Below are positions 38,742-49,548 of a stretch of DNA of 64,000 nt, in pieces (positions within the stretch are counted from its first letter, which is position 1; every line of letters begins with the position of its first letter). The DNA comes from Rheinheimera mesophila (GTDB lineage: Bacteria; Pseudomonadota; Gammaproteobacteria; Enterobacterales; Alteromonadaceae), in contig NZ_LAVS01000096.1 of NCBI RefSeq assembly GCF_000986865.1, positions 1 to 64,000 on the forward strand. Direction: 5' to 3'. The translations under genes were made by a program, and so were the position numbers. The notes below the pieces were generated by a model. It did no database searches. It saw nothing but the letters and a program-made list of their open reading frames with translations, and was not told the DNA's origin.

Positions 38742-39625
38742 CGATCTCCTGCCACAGCAGCAGCTTCGGCATCAGGCGGCGCAATCTGCTCGTCAATTTC
38801 TGGTTTAGCTTTAGGCCAGACTAACAATACATAACGGATCCGGTCTAACTGAGCATAAGGCCGGGCATACACCTGTAAAAATGGCTGCTGTGCGTTGCGG
38901 CTGATCCGCACGACTTCAGCCACCGGATAGCCCTCAGGGAAAATACCATCCAGCCCAGAGGTAATCAGTTTGTCACCCTGCTGAATATCGGCACTGTGCG
39001 GAATATGCATCAGCCGCACTTCATCCGACTGACCCAAGCCTTCAGCCACCACATGATCGCCATTACGTTCAACCCGCAAAGAGATCGCATGAGTGGTATC
39101 AGAAATCAGTAAAGCACGGCTGCTGGTTGGCCCCACGCTGACAATTTGTCCCAGTACACCTAAATCGTCGATTAAAGGTTGCTGCGCGACCACTCCGTCG
39201 TTGCTGCCTTTGTTAATCACTATCTGGTTACTGAATGGATGGCTGTAGACCGCCAGTACTTCAGCCACCAGGCGTTTACTATCAGCCACAGGCACTGAGC
39301 CTAACAAGGAACGTAATTTGTCGTTTTCCTGCTGTAAAAACTGCAGGCGCTGCATCTGGGTATTTTGCCGCAGTAAGGTTTCGCGCAGCTTCTGGTTTTG
39401 CTCCAGTAAGCGCTGATGCGACATAAATTGTTCGGAGGCGTCAGACAACATAGCCTGAGGTAAATTGGCCAGATAATACAAAGGACTCACAGTTGCGGTT
39501 AAATAACTGCGCAACTGTGTCGAGCTGTCGGTAAATCTGTCCAGCGTCATTAGCCCAACACTGCATAAGACTGCAAGAAACAGTCGTAATGGCAAAGATG
39601 GGCCACGCTCAAAGATAGGTTTCAT
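38738..39625 (-). CDS. mreC: Rod-shape protein MreC
   Basis: 295 residues. A short cytoplasmic tip (FERGPSLPLRLFLAVLCS) leads into one membrane helix, then a coiled coil (residues about 70-110, 'LEQNQKLRETLLRQNTQMQR') and the periplasmic beta-barrel domain ('INKGSNDGVVAQQPLIDDLGVLGQIV'). It activates PBP2/RodA through this domain. It follows mreB by 14 bases and overlaps mreD by 4. Confidence 0.95.
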   Translation of the reverse strand: MKPIFERGPSLPLRLFLAVLCSVGLMTLDRFTDSSTQLRSYLTATVSPLYYLANLPQAMLSDASEQFMSHQRLLEQNQKLRETLLRQNTQMQRLQFLQQENDKLRSLLGSVPVADSKRLVAEVLAVYSHPFSNQIVINKGSNDGVVAQQPLIDDLGVLGQIVSVGPTSSRALLISDTTHAISLRVERNGDHVVAEGLGQSDEVRLMHIPHSADIQQGDKLITSGLDGIFPEGYPVAEVVRISRNAQQPFLQVYARPYAQLDRIRYVLLVWPKAKPEIDEQIAPPDAEAAAVAGDR

Positions 39626-39639
39626 TCAGGACTGACTTG

Positions 39640-40930
<1,291 letters not shown>

Positions 40931-43900
40931 TTAGTTCAGCTTCTCCTGCCAGAAGATTTGCCGCTTGTTGCCGCGGAAACGACCAAAAACAGCTTCGGCA
41001 GTGGGGTTTTCCATACTGCTTCCATTCCAGGGATATTTCATGAATTCTAATTCAACAGGAATTTGATACTCCAGCCCTGCCATACCCGGCACATTCGGCG
41101 CAGGAATAAACAAATGCTGGTATGGGTTTTCGCCTAATTCCATAGCCCCAGCAACTCCCCCCTTATTTGTGGTAACACCCGTAACCCACAATTTGTCTGG
41201 GGTAAATAGACTGCAATTATCTGCAGTGTTTCTCACAAATCTATCACGATTCCAATACTGACTTTGCAGCACTATAGGCAAGTCTTCGTCTTCCGGACCT
41301 GAAGCATTCAGCAAGGCAAAACGGCCATAACGCATATCCAGAGTTCCACTGAGAGCCACAGCTACACAGGCGCTGCCGCATACTCCTGCACTGGTTGGGT
41401 TCATATTTTTTATTTCCAAATCTCTGCCATCCAGAGTATCGGTAAGTTTAACGCCAGCCATCAGCGCTGGATAAGGACCGTCCGGAGTCGTCAGTTTGCT
41501 AAAACTTAGGTTGTTCTGTGAGAAGGTATATTTACCTTGGCTCCAACTCGAGACGGCAACACTGGCTCTGCTGCTGAGATCGGTGCCATTGTCCGCATTT
41601 TCCAGCACCACCGAAGGTACGGCGAGCACACCATAGCCTGGACCGTAGTTTTGTGTCACAGCACCAACCAGATTTTTAGCCTGAAGCTCATACTCCAGCG
41701 TCACAGCAGGTTGCCCCATATAACTGAAGGTTGAGCAAGTATTGTTGAAGGATGAGCTGGCTAATGAATAGTGTTTTGGGAAAAAACGCCCGACTGTATA
41801 GGGCACACTACTCAATTGAGCCCCTGCGCCCGTTGCCAGATAATTATTATCTCCAACTCTGCCCAGCAAACTGATACTACCCACCTCATTCCAGCTAAAA
41901 CCAGTGCTATGAAATCTATTGCTATAAGTCCCGCTATTGATCTTGGTAAAAGCTGTACCCGAAGTTAAAGTGCCGTTACTACCTCCCACTGGGTGCAATA
42001 ATTGGCCAAAATCAACAGCAACAGTTTCGGGGCTGGTCTCGTTGCCATAGTTAGGGGTGATAGCTCCAGATGCATTTACCGGGGAAACATAGACCTGAAA
42101 GGCTTCTCCTGCTGCAATAAATCCAGCACCAGTGTCTAAAGTTTGCGGGTTAGGCGCATTGGCTGGATTTGCAGTCGCAGAGGACAGAGCTGTGGTGACA
42201 TTAATCTGGTAAGGCCTTACCACAAATGCATTAGACTCCTGACTTAATGACAAAGCAGGCTCATTGCCTGAAGCAGCAAGCTGAAGCTGGGCATATAGTT
42301 TGACTTGCCCAACATCGGAATACTTAATATTAAATTCCGTCTCCGCAGAACTTGAATTAAAACAGCGATTTAAGCTGGTGTATTGAGTCACACCTGAAAC
42401 AGGATTTGCACTTATCGCATTAAAATTGGGGCTGGTTGAGCAGCTTGCTCCATTTGCCGATTGCACAGAGTCATTGATTTCAAAGGTTTGACCCGCAACA
42501 CAACTTGTCGGGTTTACACATTGATAAGCAAATCTGACTGCGCTGGCTGGAGTGACTCGCGCAACACAAGCGCCCGTATTTGTATCAGTGCGAACAACCT
42601 GCAACTTCACCTTGCTGGCACTCTGAGCACCCGCGACCTGATTCGGAATTGTGCTAAAACGCAACCCCGTATTCTGGAACGTCATGCTACAAGCAGCATC
42701 CACTGAGCTTCCTTCTTTACAGACCGCTGCAGCGCTGGTTGCGACACTGGATGATGCGACACTGATCACCGAATCACCACTGGCTGTTTTACTCAGGTAT
42801 TTAGTAGCCAGACCATTACTTAAGGTCACCTGATTTCCACCCACCCAGGACGCAATGTTGCTGGCGTTTAGAGTTAAAGTAGCAGCCCCGGTATATAAAG
42901 TAGAACAACTCGCATCCGCACAAGCCTTGATTGTTACGGCTGAAGATTCGCAGGTTAATCCCTGTACCGGATAACTCAGTTCAAAATGGTGGACACTTGG
43001 CCCTATCTCAACAGGTGTCGAGGGCTTTTGCGTACAGACCTGAATATTAGTAATTTCATGAAAATTGGTATTGTCGCCTGTAGAACCAGTGTAAGACAGC
43101 AACAGGTTTGCCGGCGGTGCAGGTTGTCCCAAACTGAGTAAATTTGATGAAGTCAGTAACGTGCTGTAACTGGAACCACCAGCCAGACGTCTTTCCAACT
43201 GGAACGAAACCGTTTGCGGGCTTGAGATTCTGGAATCAATAGTAATTCTGTATCTGTCACCACGGGCAAGAGTACTACCTGTAGCACTCAAAGTGGGGGA
43301 TAAGGTATTGGTGCCTCCCAGCCAGCCATAGTTTGTGCTGCTCGCCGCCCTGACGCCAATGGCCTGAGGCCTTGCTGTTGTACCACCAACCCGACCCTCT
43401 GTAGCCTGAGAGAAATTGCCAAATTCGTCAAAGCCTATGCCCAACCAGCCACCGGCAAAACCATTTTGCGCCGGACTGACATTAGTCCGCTGTGCATAAC
43501 CTAAACTGCCGCCATAACTACCGGGTACGGGAGTGACAGCAGCATCAGACAAGACTAAAGCAATACCATCAGCTCCGGAGCCGCCATACGCATAATGGTC
43601 AAACTCTATGGTCATTTTATTACCGGCCGCAGGAAAACTGCGTTTGAAAGTAATAGAAGTGGCCTGATTTATAGTATTTTCAGTCAGTCGCAAACGATTG
43701 GGCGAAGTTCTTAACGACGGAGGCGTGCTGTTGCGCTGGGTTAAATACCAGTTGGTGTCATTAGAAAAATTTTCAGTAAAACATTCACTGACACAAGTCG
43801 CGACTTGTTCGTACATTGTTTTAATATCAGACGCGCGCAACTCCCGATCATAAAACCTGACTTCGTCAATCTGGCCACGGATACCTGTGGTTCCGTCCGG

Positions 43901-45691
43901 TAAAGCCCCTATCGCCAGGTTACCTGTGCCGTCATTCGGCGTTTTTGCATTGGTGTTGTCACCTATGCTGTTGTTCGGAACATCATCCACCAGTTGATTA
44001 TTCACATACAGCCGCATCCGCCTGTTATCCTTGCTGTAGCTGAACGCAATATGCTGCCACTGATCGTTAAAAATCGCCGTACCACTGGTTTCGACAAAAC
44101 GTACAGTCCCCCCGGTCATCCGGATAGAGAATCTCAAGTTACCGCCCGACTCGCGGGTTAATTGAAAACGACCAGCTACACCACTGACAGCGCCACCATA
44201 CGCCATAATAGTCTGGCTACCGGATGCCTGAGCCGCTGCACTCATTTTTAGCCACAGGGTAAAACCAAATTCATCGCTGTCGTGAAAATAGCTATTTCTG
44301 GCAATATCTACAAAAGGATTAGCAGTAGCTCCAACCGCCTGAAAATCGCCATAAGTACAGGAGGCTGGTGATGGAAACAACTGAGCGACCACAGCACCAT
44401 TCACAGCACGACCATGTTTGGTCTCCAATGAGGAATCTTTTACCTCACCGCTGGTGCCATTCCACAGCACTTCATCAAAACGCCAGTAGGCATCTCTGGT
44501 GACAGTAGCCACGCCACCACAGGCATATAAAGGCTCATCAACAGGAATACAGGAACCCACTACCTCACTGCTGCCGTTGACATAAACTTTGTCGTAGTCA
44601 GGTGTGACTAAATCTCCATACACTTGCGAATTATTTACCGTAATACTACCGGACACTGAGGTGACCAAAACCGGAGAAGTGTCTGACCCCAGTGTACTGT
44701 TATTGATAGTGACCGTACTGGCGCTGGTGATAGAACCACTGGTCATAGTGACATTGTTCACTACAGCCGGGTTATTGGACGTCATGGTGTAGTCACCTGA
44801 GATAGTACCGCCTGTGATACTAATACCAGACTGCACCGTAGCACCGCCGGCCAGGTTGGTATTATTGGTGGTTAAGGTACAACAAGGGGTTGTGATCATG
44901 CCGGTAACCGAGCCACCGGTCAGGTTTAACGCCCCGTTGGTACTGGTAATATCCGCTAAGAAAACATCATTATTGGTGGTGATACTCCCGCTGATAGTGA
45001 CATTGGCATTGTAAGTGCTGTTACTGGTATTCAAAGTTCCATTCGTCACTGTCACTGTTGAGCTGTACTGACTGGCGGAGCTGGTAATGCCATTTCGAAT
45101 ACTGACGGCACCACCAACAGAGCTGCTACTGACAGACCCCGTGCCTGAGGTTGTTAAACTTCCGCTTAAACTGGTATTGGTCAGTGTAAGGCTGCCATAG
45201 GTAGCCAGAATACTACCCGTCTGATTCAGGTTCTGCACACTGACGGCAGCCTCAGAGCTGATATTACCTGTGATACTGGCACGTGCCGCATTGCTGGTGC
45301 CCTGCACAAGCACACCACCACTTTCGGTTTGAATAGTGCCAAAAAGCTGAGTTTGGCCATAAATCTGGATTTGACCAAAACTACTGACCAGACTGATGCG
45401 GTTAGTGCTACTGCCGATCAGGTTATTTGTGGCCGTAATACCAGCGTTGGCGGACAAGCTAATGCCTGAGCTGGTATTGGTTGAAATTTGGTCGCCGCTG
45501 GCAAAGCTGATTTGGCCCGAACAGGTGAAAGTCCGGCTACCACCACTGTAAGACCAGGTTCCACTGCAAGTGCCACTGCTGTTTAATGAGGCCAGATTGG
45601 TTGGACTGATATTGAAGTTAATAGTGGCGGCAAAAGCAGGCAGATTCGCCAAAAACAACAAGCTGGCAATCAGCCACACCGATAATTTCAT
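40931..45691 (-). CDS. mshQ: MshQ, giant MSHA pilus-associated protein with two lectin-like domains
   Basis: 1586 residues with a signal peptide ending near PAFAA. Residues about 22-385 are a Ser/Thr/Asn/Gly-rich repeat of short beta strands (ITNG/SGSITxNN patterns), probably a beta-helix stalk. Residues about 400-625 are a LamG/concanavalin-type domain ('FGFTLWLKM', 'WQHIAFSYSKDNRRMRLYVNNQLVDD'). Residues about 640-880 look like an L-type lectin ('IEFDHYAYGGSGADGIALVL', 'GGWLGIGFDEFGNF'). The remainder, to the end, is the Cys-containing DUF6701-type region found in MshQ. It is last in the msh operon. Its role at the pilus tip in binding surfaces or glycans is inferred. Confidence 0.88.
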   Translation of the reverse strand: MKLSVWLIASLLFLANLPAFAATINFNISPTNLASLNSSGTCSGTWSYSGGSRTFTCSGQISFASGDQISTNTSSGISLSANAGITATNNLIGSSTNRISLVSSFGQIQIYGQTQLFGTIQTESGGVLVQGTSNAARASITGNISSEAAVSVQNLNQTGSILATYGSLTLTNTSLSGSLTTSGTGSVSSSSVGGAVSIRNGITSSASQYSSTVTVTNGTLNTSNSTYNANVTISGSITTNNDVFLADITSTNGALNLTGGSVTGMITTPCCTLTTNNTNLAGGATVQSGISITGGTISGDYTMTSNNPAVVNNVTMTSGSITSASTVTINNSTLGSDTSPVLVTSVSGSITVNNSQVYGDLVTPDYDKVYVNGSSEVVGSCIPVDEPLYACGGVATVTRDAYWRFDEVLWNGTSGEVKDSSLETKHGRAVNGAVVAQLFPSPASCTYGDFQAVGATANPFVDIARNSYFHDSDEFGFTLWLKMSAAAQASGSQTIMAYGGAVSGVAGRFQLTRESGGNLRFSIRMTGGTVRFVETSGTAIFNDQWQHIAFSYSKDNRRMRLYVNNQLVDDVPNNSIGDNTNAKTPNDGTGNLAIGALPDGTTGIRGQIDEVRFYDRELRASDIKTMYEQVATCVSECFTENFSNDTNWYLTQRNSTPPSLRTSPNRLRLTENTINQATSITFKRSFPAAGNKMTIEFDHYAYGGSGADGIALVLSDAAVTPVPGSYGGSLGYAQRTNVSPAQNGFAGGWLGIGFDEFGNFSQATEGRVGGTTARPQAIGVRAASSTNYGWLGGTNTLSPTLSATGSTLARGDRYRITIDSRISSPQTVSFQLERRLAGGSSYSTLLTSSNLLSLGQPAPPANLLLSYTGSTGDNTNFHEITNIQVCTQKPSTPVEIGPSVHHFELSYPVQGLTCESSAVTIKACADASCSTLYTGAATLTLNASNIASWVGGNQVTLSNGLATKYLSKTASGDSVISVASSSVATSAAAVCKEGSSVDAACSMTFQNTGLRFSTIPNQVAGAQSASKVKLQVVRTDTNTGACVARVTPASAVRFAYQCVNPTSCVAGQTFEINDSVQSANGASCSTSPNFNAISANPVSGVTQYTSLNRCFNSSSAETEFNIKYSDVGQVKLYAQLQLAASGNEPALSLSQESNAFVVRPYQINVTTALSSATANPANAPNPQTLDTGAGFIAAGEAFQVYVSPVNASGAITPNYGNETSPETVAVDFGQLLHPVGGSNGTLTSGTAFTKINSGTYSNRFHSTGFSWNEVGSISLLGRVGDNNYLATGAGAQLSSVPYTVGRFFPKHYSLASSSFNNTCSTFSYMGQPAVTLEYELQAKNLVGAVTQNYGPGYGVLAVPSVVLENADNGTDLSSRASVAVSSWSQGKYTFSQNNLSFSKLTTPDGPYPALMAGVKLTDTLDGRDLEIKNMNPTSAGVCGSACVAVALSGTLDMRYGRFALLNASGPEDEDLPIVLQSQYWNRDRFVRNTADNCSLFTPDKLWVTGVTTNKGGVAGAMELGENPYQHLFIPAPNVPGMAGLEYQIPVELEFMKYPWNGSSMENPTAEAVFGRFRGNKRQIFWQEKLN

Positions 45692-45758
45692 ACAGCTACC
45701 TCACTCTTTCGCAAAAGAGTATCACTACAGATCACAGCTTTATTAGTTATAGCACCCA

Positions 45759-46223
45759 CTATTGCCAGACTTCCATTTCTATAGTGCGGGAGGTTTGGAC
45801 TCCATCAGCGCCACACTGGCCTGTACTGACTAACCAAAAATGAGTCACTGCACCTGCCGTATCTGCTCTTTCACGACAACTGACGTGTGCAGTACAGTTA
45901 TATAGCCCAGCAGTATAAAAAGATATCGTAGGAGACAACATAAGGTTGACTGTCTCACCGCTTTGCAATGACACCGGACAACTAGTTGTTACTGTTGCAG
46001 AAGAGAGCGGAAACAATTCTGTCAATGCGTACTCCATACCACTTTGGGCGGCAAAAAAGCTACGCGTTCCCTGAGCTTCGTAAGATACTCCCTCAGATGA
46101 AGCTGTTAATAATTTAGACAAAGCAACCACGAGCAATAACATCACTACACTAATAAAAACAGCGATTACCAGTGCGCTACCTCTTTGCGATGAAGCTGAG
46201 TAAGCACCAAAATTAAGGGACAT
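45759..46223 (-). CDS. mshP: MshP, PilX-like minor pilus protein
   Basis: 154 residues from the ATG at 46223, which overlaps the mshO stop by 11 bases. The N-terminus 'SSQRGSALVIAVFISVVMLLLV' resembles PilX-type minor pilins, in which the usual Phe after the cleavage Gly is replaced. The frame is open 35 codons further into mshO, but that part has no pilin character. No good ribosome binding site precedes 46223, so translational coupling to mshO is likely. A 67-base gap leads to mshQ. Confidence 0.82.
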   Translation of the reverse strand: MSLNFGAYSASSQRGSALVIAVFISVVMLLLVVALSKLLTASSEGVSYEAQGTRSFFAAQSGMEYALTELFPLSSATVTTSCPVSLQSGETVNLMLSPTISFYTAGLYNCTAHVSCRERADTAGAVTHFWLVSTGQCGADGVQTSRTIEMEVWQ

Positions 46224-47049
46224 TGGGAATATGCACCTCTTGGTTGAAGAACAAATCATCGCCAAAATCTGATTTAAACTTGAGTATGATGTGTACAACA
46301 GAGTTTCGCTGCAAAACAGCTGGCGCAATAGTAAAAGGCTGGAAACCGTCTTGCTGCAGGTCTTCAGCCATCAAAACTCCCCCACTTGGATTCATCACTT
46401 GCTGGGTTGCTGTCACCGCATAATTATCGTATCTACGAAGCTGACTACCGGCCACGCAATAAGAAACAGGGCTTGAGGGCATCAGGTACATACGCTGGCT
46501 GGACGACTGCGCCGGGAAGCGATTGGATGCGATAGCTAAACTGACAGTGCCATTTGTAGCAACAGGATTAGCTGTGATCTGAACTGTTCTTTTTTCCGCT
46601 ACAACTGAAACTATATCGCTATAAATATGACCTGAAAGCGTAGGATAAATACTGACGTAATCCCCATTCTTAACAAGAATATTATCATTTGAAGCGTTTG
46701 CATCCTGCCATTCAGGCGCAGCACTGTAAAATGTCAAACTGGTCCCTGCACTATCAAAAGGAGCAATCGAATAACGGGCGGCTGCACTCAGGGGCATAAA
46801 TTCAATACAGCTTCCCAGAATACGCACTGAGTTCGGCACTACATTCCTCAATTCTCTGGTCAAGCGTTCTATCGCAAACCTACTCTGACTTAGTAATTGT
46901 GCACGTTGGTTAACTTCAGTGTACATACGAACTCCGAGGCCAAGATAGCTGGTGGTCAGAGTACCTATTATACCCAGTACCAGAACAACCAAAATCAACT
47001 CGACCAAAGTGAAGCCATTATTTAGCTGAGCTTGCTGTCTGGACATCAC
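46213..47049 (-). CDS. mshO: MshO minor pilin
   Basis: 278 residues with a PilW-type layout. The prepilin site is NNG^FTLVELILVVLVLGIIG, with a short basic leader (MMSRQQAQL). The rest is a globular domain with two cysteines. Minor pilins of this kind form the priming complex at the pilus tip. It overlaps mshD by 4 bases (ATGA). Confidence 0.9.
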   Translation of the reverse strand: MMSRQQAQLNNGFTLVELILVVLVLGIIGTLTTSYLGLGVRMYTEVNQRAQLLSQSRFAIERLTRELRNVVPNSVRILGSCIEFMPLSAAARYSIAPFDSAGTSLTFYSAAPEWQDANASNDNILVKNGDYVSIYPTLSGHIYSDIVSVVAEKRTVQITANPVATNGTVSLAIASNRFPAQSSSQRMYLMPSSPVSYCVAGSQLRRYDNYAVTATQQVMNPSGGVLMAEDLQQDGFQPFTIAPAVLQRNSVVHIILKFKSDFGDDLFFNQEVHIPNVP

Positions 47050-47693
47050 CAGTTACCTTTATAGGCGGAAAAATCGACCTGTTCACCAGCAGGCGTTACA
47101 ATAGACACTGTTATTTTTTTCGCTCTTCTTTCGTTTGTTGTAACCGACAGTTCAGTCCCGGCATAACGCACGTCTACACAAATTTTGTAGCTTTGGTAAT
47201 AGCTGGCAAGTGCCTCATCAGCTTCCTCATTTCCACTGCCGAGTACATTTGCAATATCTGCTCCGGTACCCACATAAGCATGGAAATCATCAACATCATC
47301 AAAAGAAGTTCTGACTGTTTCCTCGCGCCAAGCTGAGCAGCCACCAGTCTGTTCACAAGGTTGCTGATCGCGACACGCTAATACAGGAGCATCACTCAGC
47401 AGTAATAGGTTATTACAAGAAGTCGCTCCGGGTTCAGGCTCAGTCCCCGCCTCAGCGTCACATCTATATTCTCCTCCGGCTTTATCGGATGCTTCGTCGA
47501 ACGCTCTTGCCATAATTTCATTTAAAAAGCTCTGCCCGAGCTCTGCTGCACGTACCTGATGCCAGGGATCGGAGCTGCGTTTATACAAAGGTCCTAAAGC
47601 GCTGGTAATTACTACAAGCGCAATAGCCAGAACAACAATACCAATAATAATTTCAATCAGAGTAAAGCCTGCACTGTATTTTTTCAGTTGCAT
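47046..47693 (-). CDS. mshD: MshD minor pilin
   Basis: 215 residues, PilV-type. The prepilin site is SAG^FTLIEIIIGIVVLAIAL after leader MQLKKY. The 'SSDPWHQVRAAELGQSFLNEIM' stretch is typical of MshD. It contains many cysteines (CDAEAG, SCNN, ACRD, CEQTGGC), more than other pilins here. It overlaps mshC by 10 bases and mshO by 4. Confidence 0.9.
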   Translation of the reverse strand: MQLKKYSAGFTLIEIIIGIVVLAIALVVITSALGPLYKRSSDPWHQVRAAELGQSFLNEIMARAFDEASDKAGGEYRCDAEAGTEPEPGATSCNNLLLLSDAPVLACRDQQPCEQTGGCSAWREETVRTSFDDVDDFHAYVGTGADIANVLGSGNEEADEALASYYQSYKICVDVRYAGTELSVTTNERRAKKITVSIVTPAGEQVDFSAYKGNW

Positions 47694-48190
47694 ACTCCCC
47701 CCTGGACAATGGCATGAATATAGCCTTGTGATTCAACACAAATATCAAGAATGCTATCCGCTGAAATGCGTACTCTGTAGCCTGAGCTTGTTGGTAAAAC
47801 AGGCCTTCCATTAGCGTCAAAACTCAGAATCGAACTGGGTAACACTGAATTTCCGTCATAACTGACCAAAGATAGAGTTACATTTGAATCCGAGGAACTT
47901 TGGAAATAAAAAGCAGAATCAGGCGACGCAACACAACCATTTATAGCTTGCAGCGCGATCACTGAAGAGGAAAGTTCAAGATTATGACACCCTCCTGAGG
48001 TTTGTTGCATAGCTCTTATTTGGACAGTTTGCAGCAAGCTAACTATTTGATCGCGCGCTACAAACTCAGAAACTCCATCTTTGCCAACAAAACGGGGCAA
48101 TAAAGTGACGGTTAATATGCCAATTAACAGAACCACAATAATAAGTTCTATAAGCGTAAAACCTGAAACCCTAGCCCGTATTGTTGGCAT
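47684..48190 (-). CDS. mshC: MshC minor pilin
   Basis: 168 residues, FimT/GspH-like. The prepilin site is VSG^FTLIELIIVVLLIGILT. The mature part has 'IVSLLQTVQIRAMQQTSGGC' as in GspH-type pseudopilins and four cysteines. It follows mshA by 15 bases and overlaps mshD by 10. Confidence 0.9.
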   Translation of the reverse strand: MPTIRARVSGFTLIELIIVVLLIGILTVTLLPRFVGKDGVSEFVARDQIVSLLQTVQIRAMQQTSGGCHNLELSSSVIALQAINGCVASPDSAFYFQSSSDSNVTLSLVSYDGNSVLPSSILSFDANGRPVLPTSSGYRVRISADSILDICVESQGYIHAIVQGGVCN

Positions 48191-48205
48191 AGCGAGTACT
48201 AAAGC

Positions 48206-48775
48206 TTAGTTACAACCGTCTGTGACTTTGCCCAAGGCTCTGCGAAGTACGTCATCGCTTGTATCACCAGCAGTACCGTTGTCATCTACATAGTTAACCA
48301 CATACACATAACAACCAAGGTCTGCCGCTGCTGTTGGAGCACTGTAGCCAGCAGGAAGAATCAAAATTGCATCACGTTGATCTGCCGCAGTAGCGGTAAA
48401 TTTGCCTGTTGTTTGATCGATACTTGCATTAAATACTGCTGTAAAATCAGTAGAATCTAACAACTGAGCCCATTCAGTTTCATCACCTGTGTTTGTGCTT
48501 GGCTGCCCCTGAGCTACATTAATAGTTAAAGTACCATCAGTCACCGTAGCGGTAGAAGCTGCTACATCAACACCCTGCAGTCTCGCCTTACCATTGATCA
48601 GACTATTGATACTGATAACAGACGCTTCTACAGCATCTAAGGTTGCAGCACGGGCATCACCAGTCAGATTCAGAAAACGCGGCGCTGCTGTTACAGCCAA
48701 AATACCTAAAATTACGATCACGATAATCAGTTCAACTAAGGTGAAACCTTGTTGAGTTTTATTAATAGCTTTCAT
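48206..48775 (-). CDS. mshA: MshA, major MSHA pilin
   Basis: 189 residues. The prepilin site is TQQG^FTLVELIIVIVILGIL with a ten-residue leader, followed by 'AAPRFLNLTGDARAATLDAVE', the MshA signature. Two cysteines (LGCYVY and TDGCN) probably form the C-terminal disulfide loop. The D-region is Thr/Ala/Asp-rich. It is polymerised into the pilus fibre after processing by the prepilin peptidase, which is not in this window. It starts 32 bases after mshB; a strong start (AGAGGTAAGAAGT upstream) agrees with high expression. Confidence 0.94.
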   Translation of the reverse strand: MKAINKTQQGFTLVELIIVIVILGILAVTAAPRFLNLTGDARAATLDAVEASVISINSLINGKARLQGVDVAASTATVTDGTLTINVAQGQPSTNTGDETEWAQLLDSTDFTAVFNASIDQTTGKFTATAADQRDAILILPAGYSAPTAAADLGCYVYVVNYVDDNGTAGDTSDDVLRRALGKVTDGCN

Positions 48776-48807
48776 ACTTCTTACCTCTGTTTATAAATTA
48801 AAATCTG

Positions 48808-49443
48808 TTAATTCGGTCTATTTTTAAAAACATTCACAGCTCCAGTGGCTGGATTGTAAGTGAAACCATTCAAGTCCGTTGTAACACCTGCCGCCGGTAT
48901 TGCTGCCAGACCATTGGTTTGGTAGTAGAAACACTGGTTATTGGTTGTGCCGGTCCCTTCCTGCACAAATAAGCTGAAGCCGGTTAAGTCATCCAGATCA
49001 AGAGCTGGCGACGTTTGAGCTATAGCTCTTGGAGCATTTTGCATAATGTTTTCTAATACATTCAGACATTCAGCATGAGTAATAGATGCATCAGCGATAG
49101 TTGTATCTGCTCTGCTATCACCTGTTGGGAAACCAGCGATAATACCAGTACCAGCTTCAGCATTTACACCAACAACCACACCATCTACAGTGATAAAAGT
49201 ACCATCAGCAGATAACGTGCCACCACCAGTGTCAAAATTACCTGAAGGACGGCCGTCAATTTCCCACTGGCCGCGCACTAAACCTACTGCGGACGCAAAA
49301 CCACCTGCGATACCATCAATAGATGCGTCTTCAGCATCATCAGTAATAGCCAAAAAACGTGGCAATGCTGTTGCTGCTAACAAACCTAAAATAATCACTA
49401 CTATGATAATTTCGATAATAGTGAAACCGCTTTGTCGTCTCAT
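48808..49443 (-). CDS. mshB: MshB, MshA-like pilin
   Basis: 211 residues. The prepilin site is RQSG^FTIIEIIIVVIILGLL with a very short leader, then 'ALPRFLAITDDAEDASIDGIAGG', similar to MshA. Two cysteines (AECLN and NQCFYY) are present. MshB is needed for pilus formation in Vibrio and may act as a minor or initiating pilin. The 105-base gap to mshG lets it have its own promoter: a perfect TTGACA (49506-49511, minus) is seen, with only a weak -10. Confidence 0.88.
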   Translation of the reverse strand: MRRQSGFTIIEIIIVVIILGLLAATALPRFLAITDDAEDASIDGIAGGFASAVGLVRGQWEIDGRPSGNFDTGGGTLSADGTFITVDGVVVGVNAEAGTGIIAGFPTGDSRADTTIADASITHAECLNVLENIMQNAPRAIAQTSPALDLDDLTGFSLFVQEGTGTTNNQCFYYQTNGLAAIPAAGVTTDLNGFTYNPATGAVNVFKNRPN

Positions 49444-49548
49444 TCTGTTAACCCCGTATCTTTATTTGTTAGTTTATCGCTAATAGCGCCTATTTTACTC
49501 AGTATTGTCAACTTGTCTTATATTTTTTTCATTTTTGCCGATTATTTG
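49444..49548 (-). promoter_or_regulatory. Candidate promoter of the pilin genes mshB-mshA
   Basis: On the minus strand a perfect -35 TTGACA lies at 49506-49511. The best -10 (TATTAG) is 20 bases away, so the match is weak. Between it and mshB is an 11-base palindrome CGCTAATAGCG (49478-49488) that could bind a regulator. This is where other msh loci carry mshF or start the structural pilin transcript. Confidence 0.35.

Noticed and set aside
46224-46328. N-terminal extension of MshP inside mshO
   Set aside because: The 35 residues are not pilin-like and overlap the MshO coding sequence in another frame.
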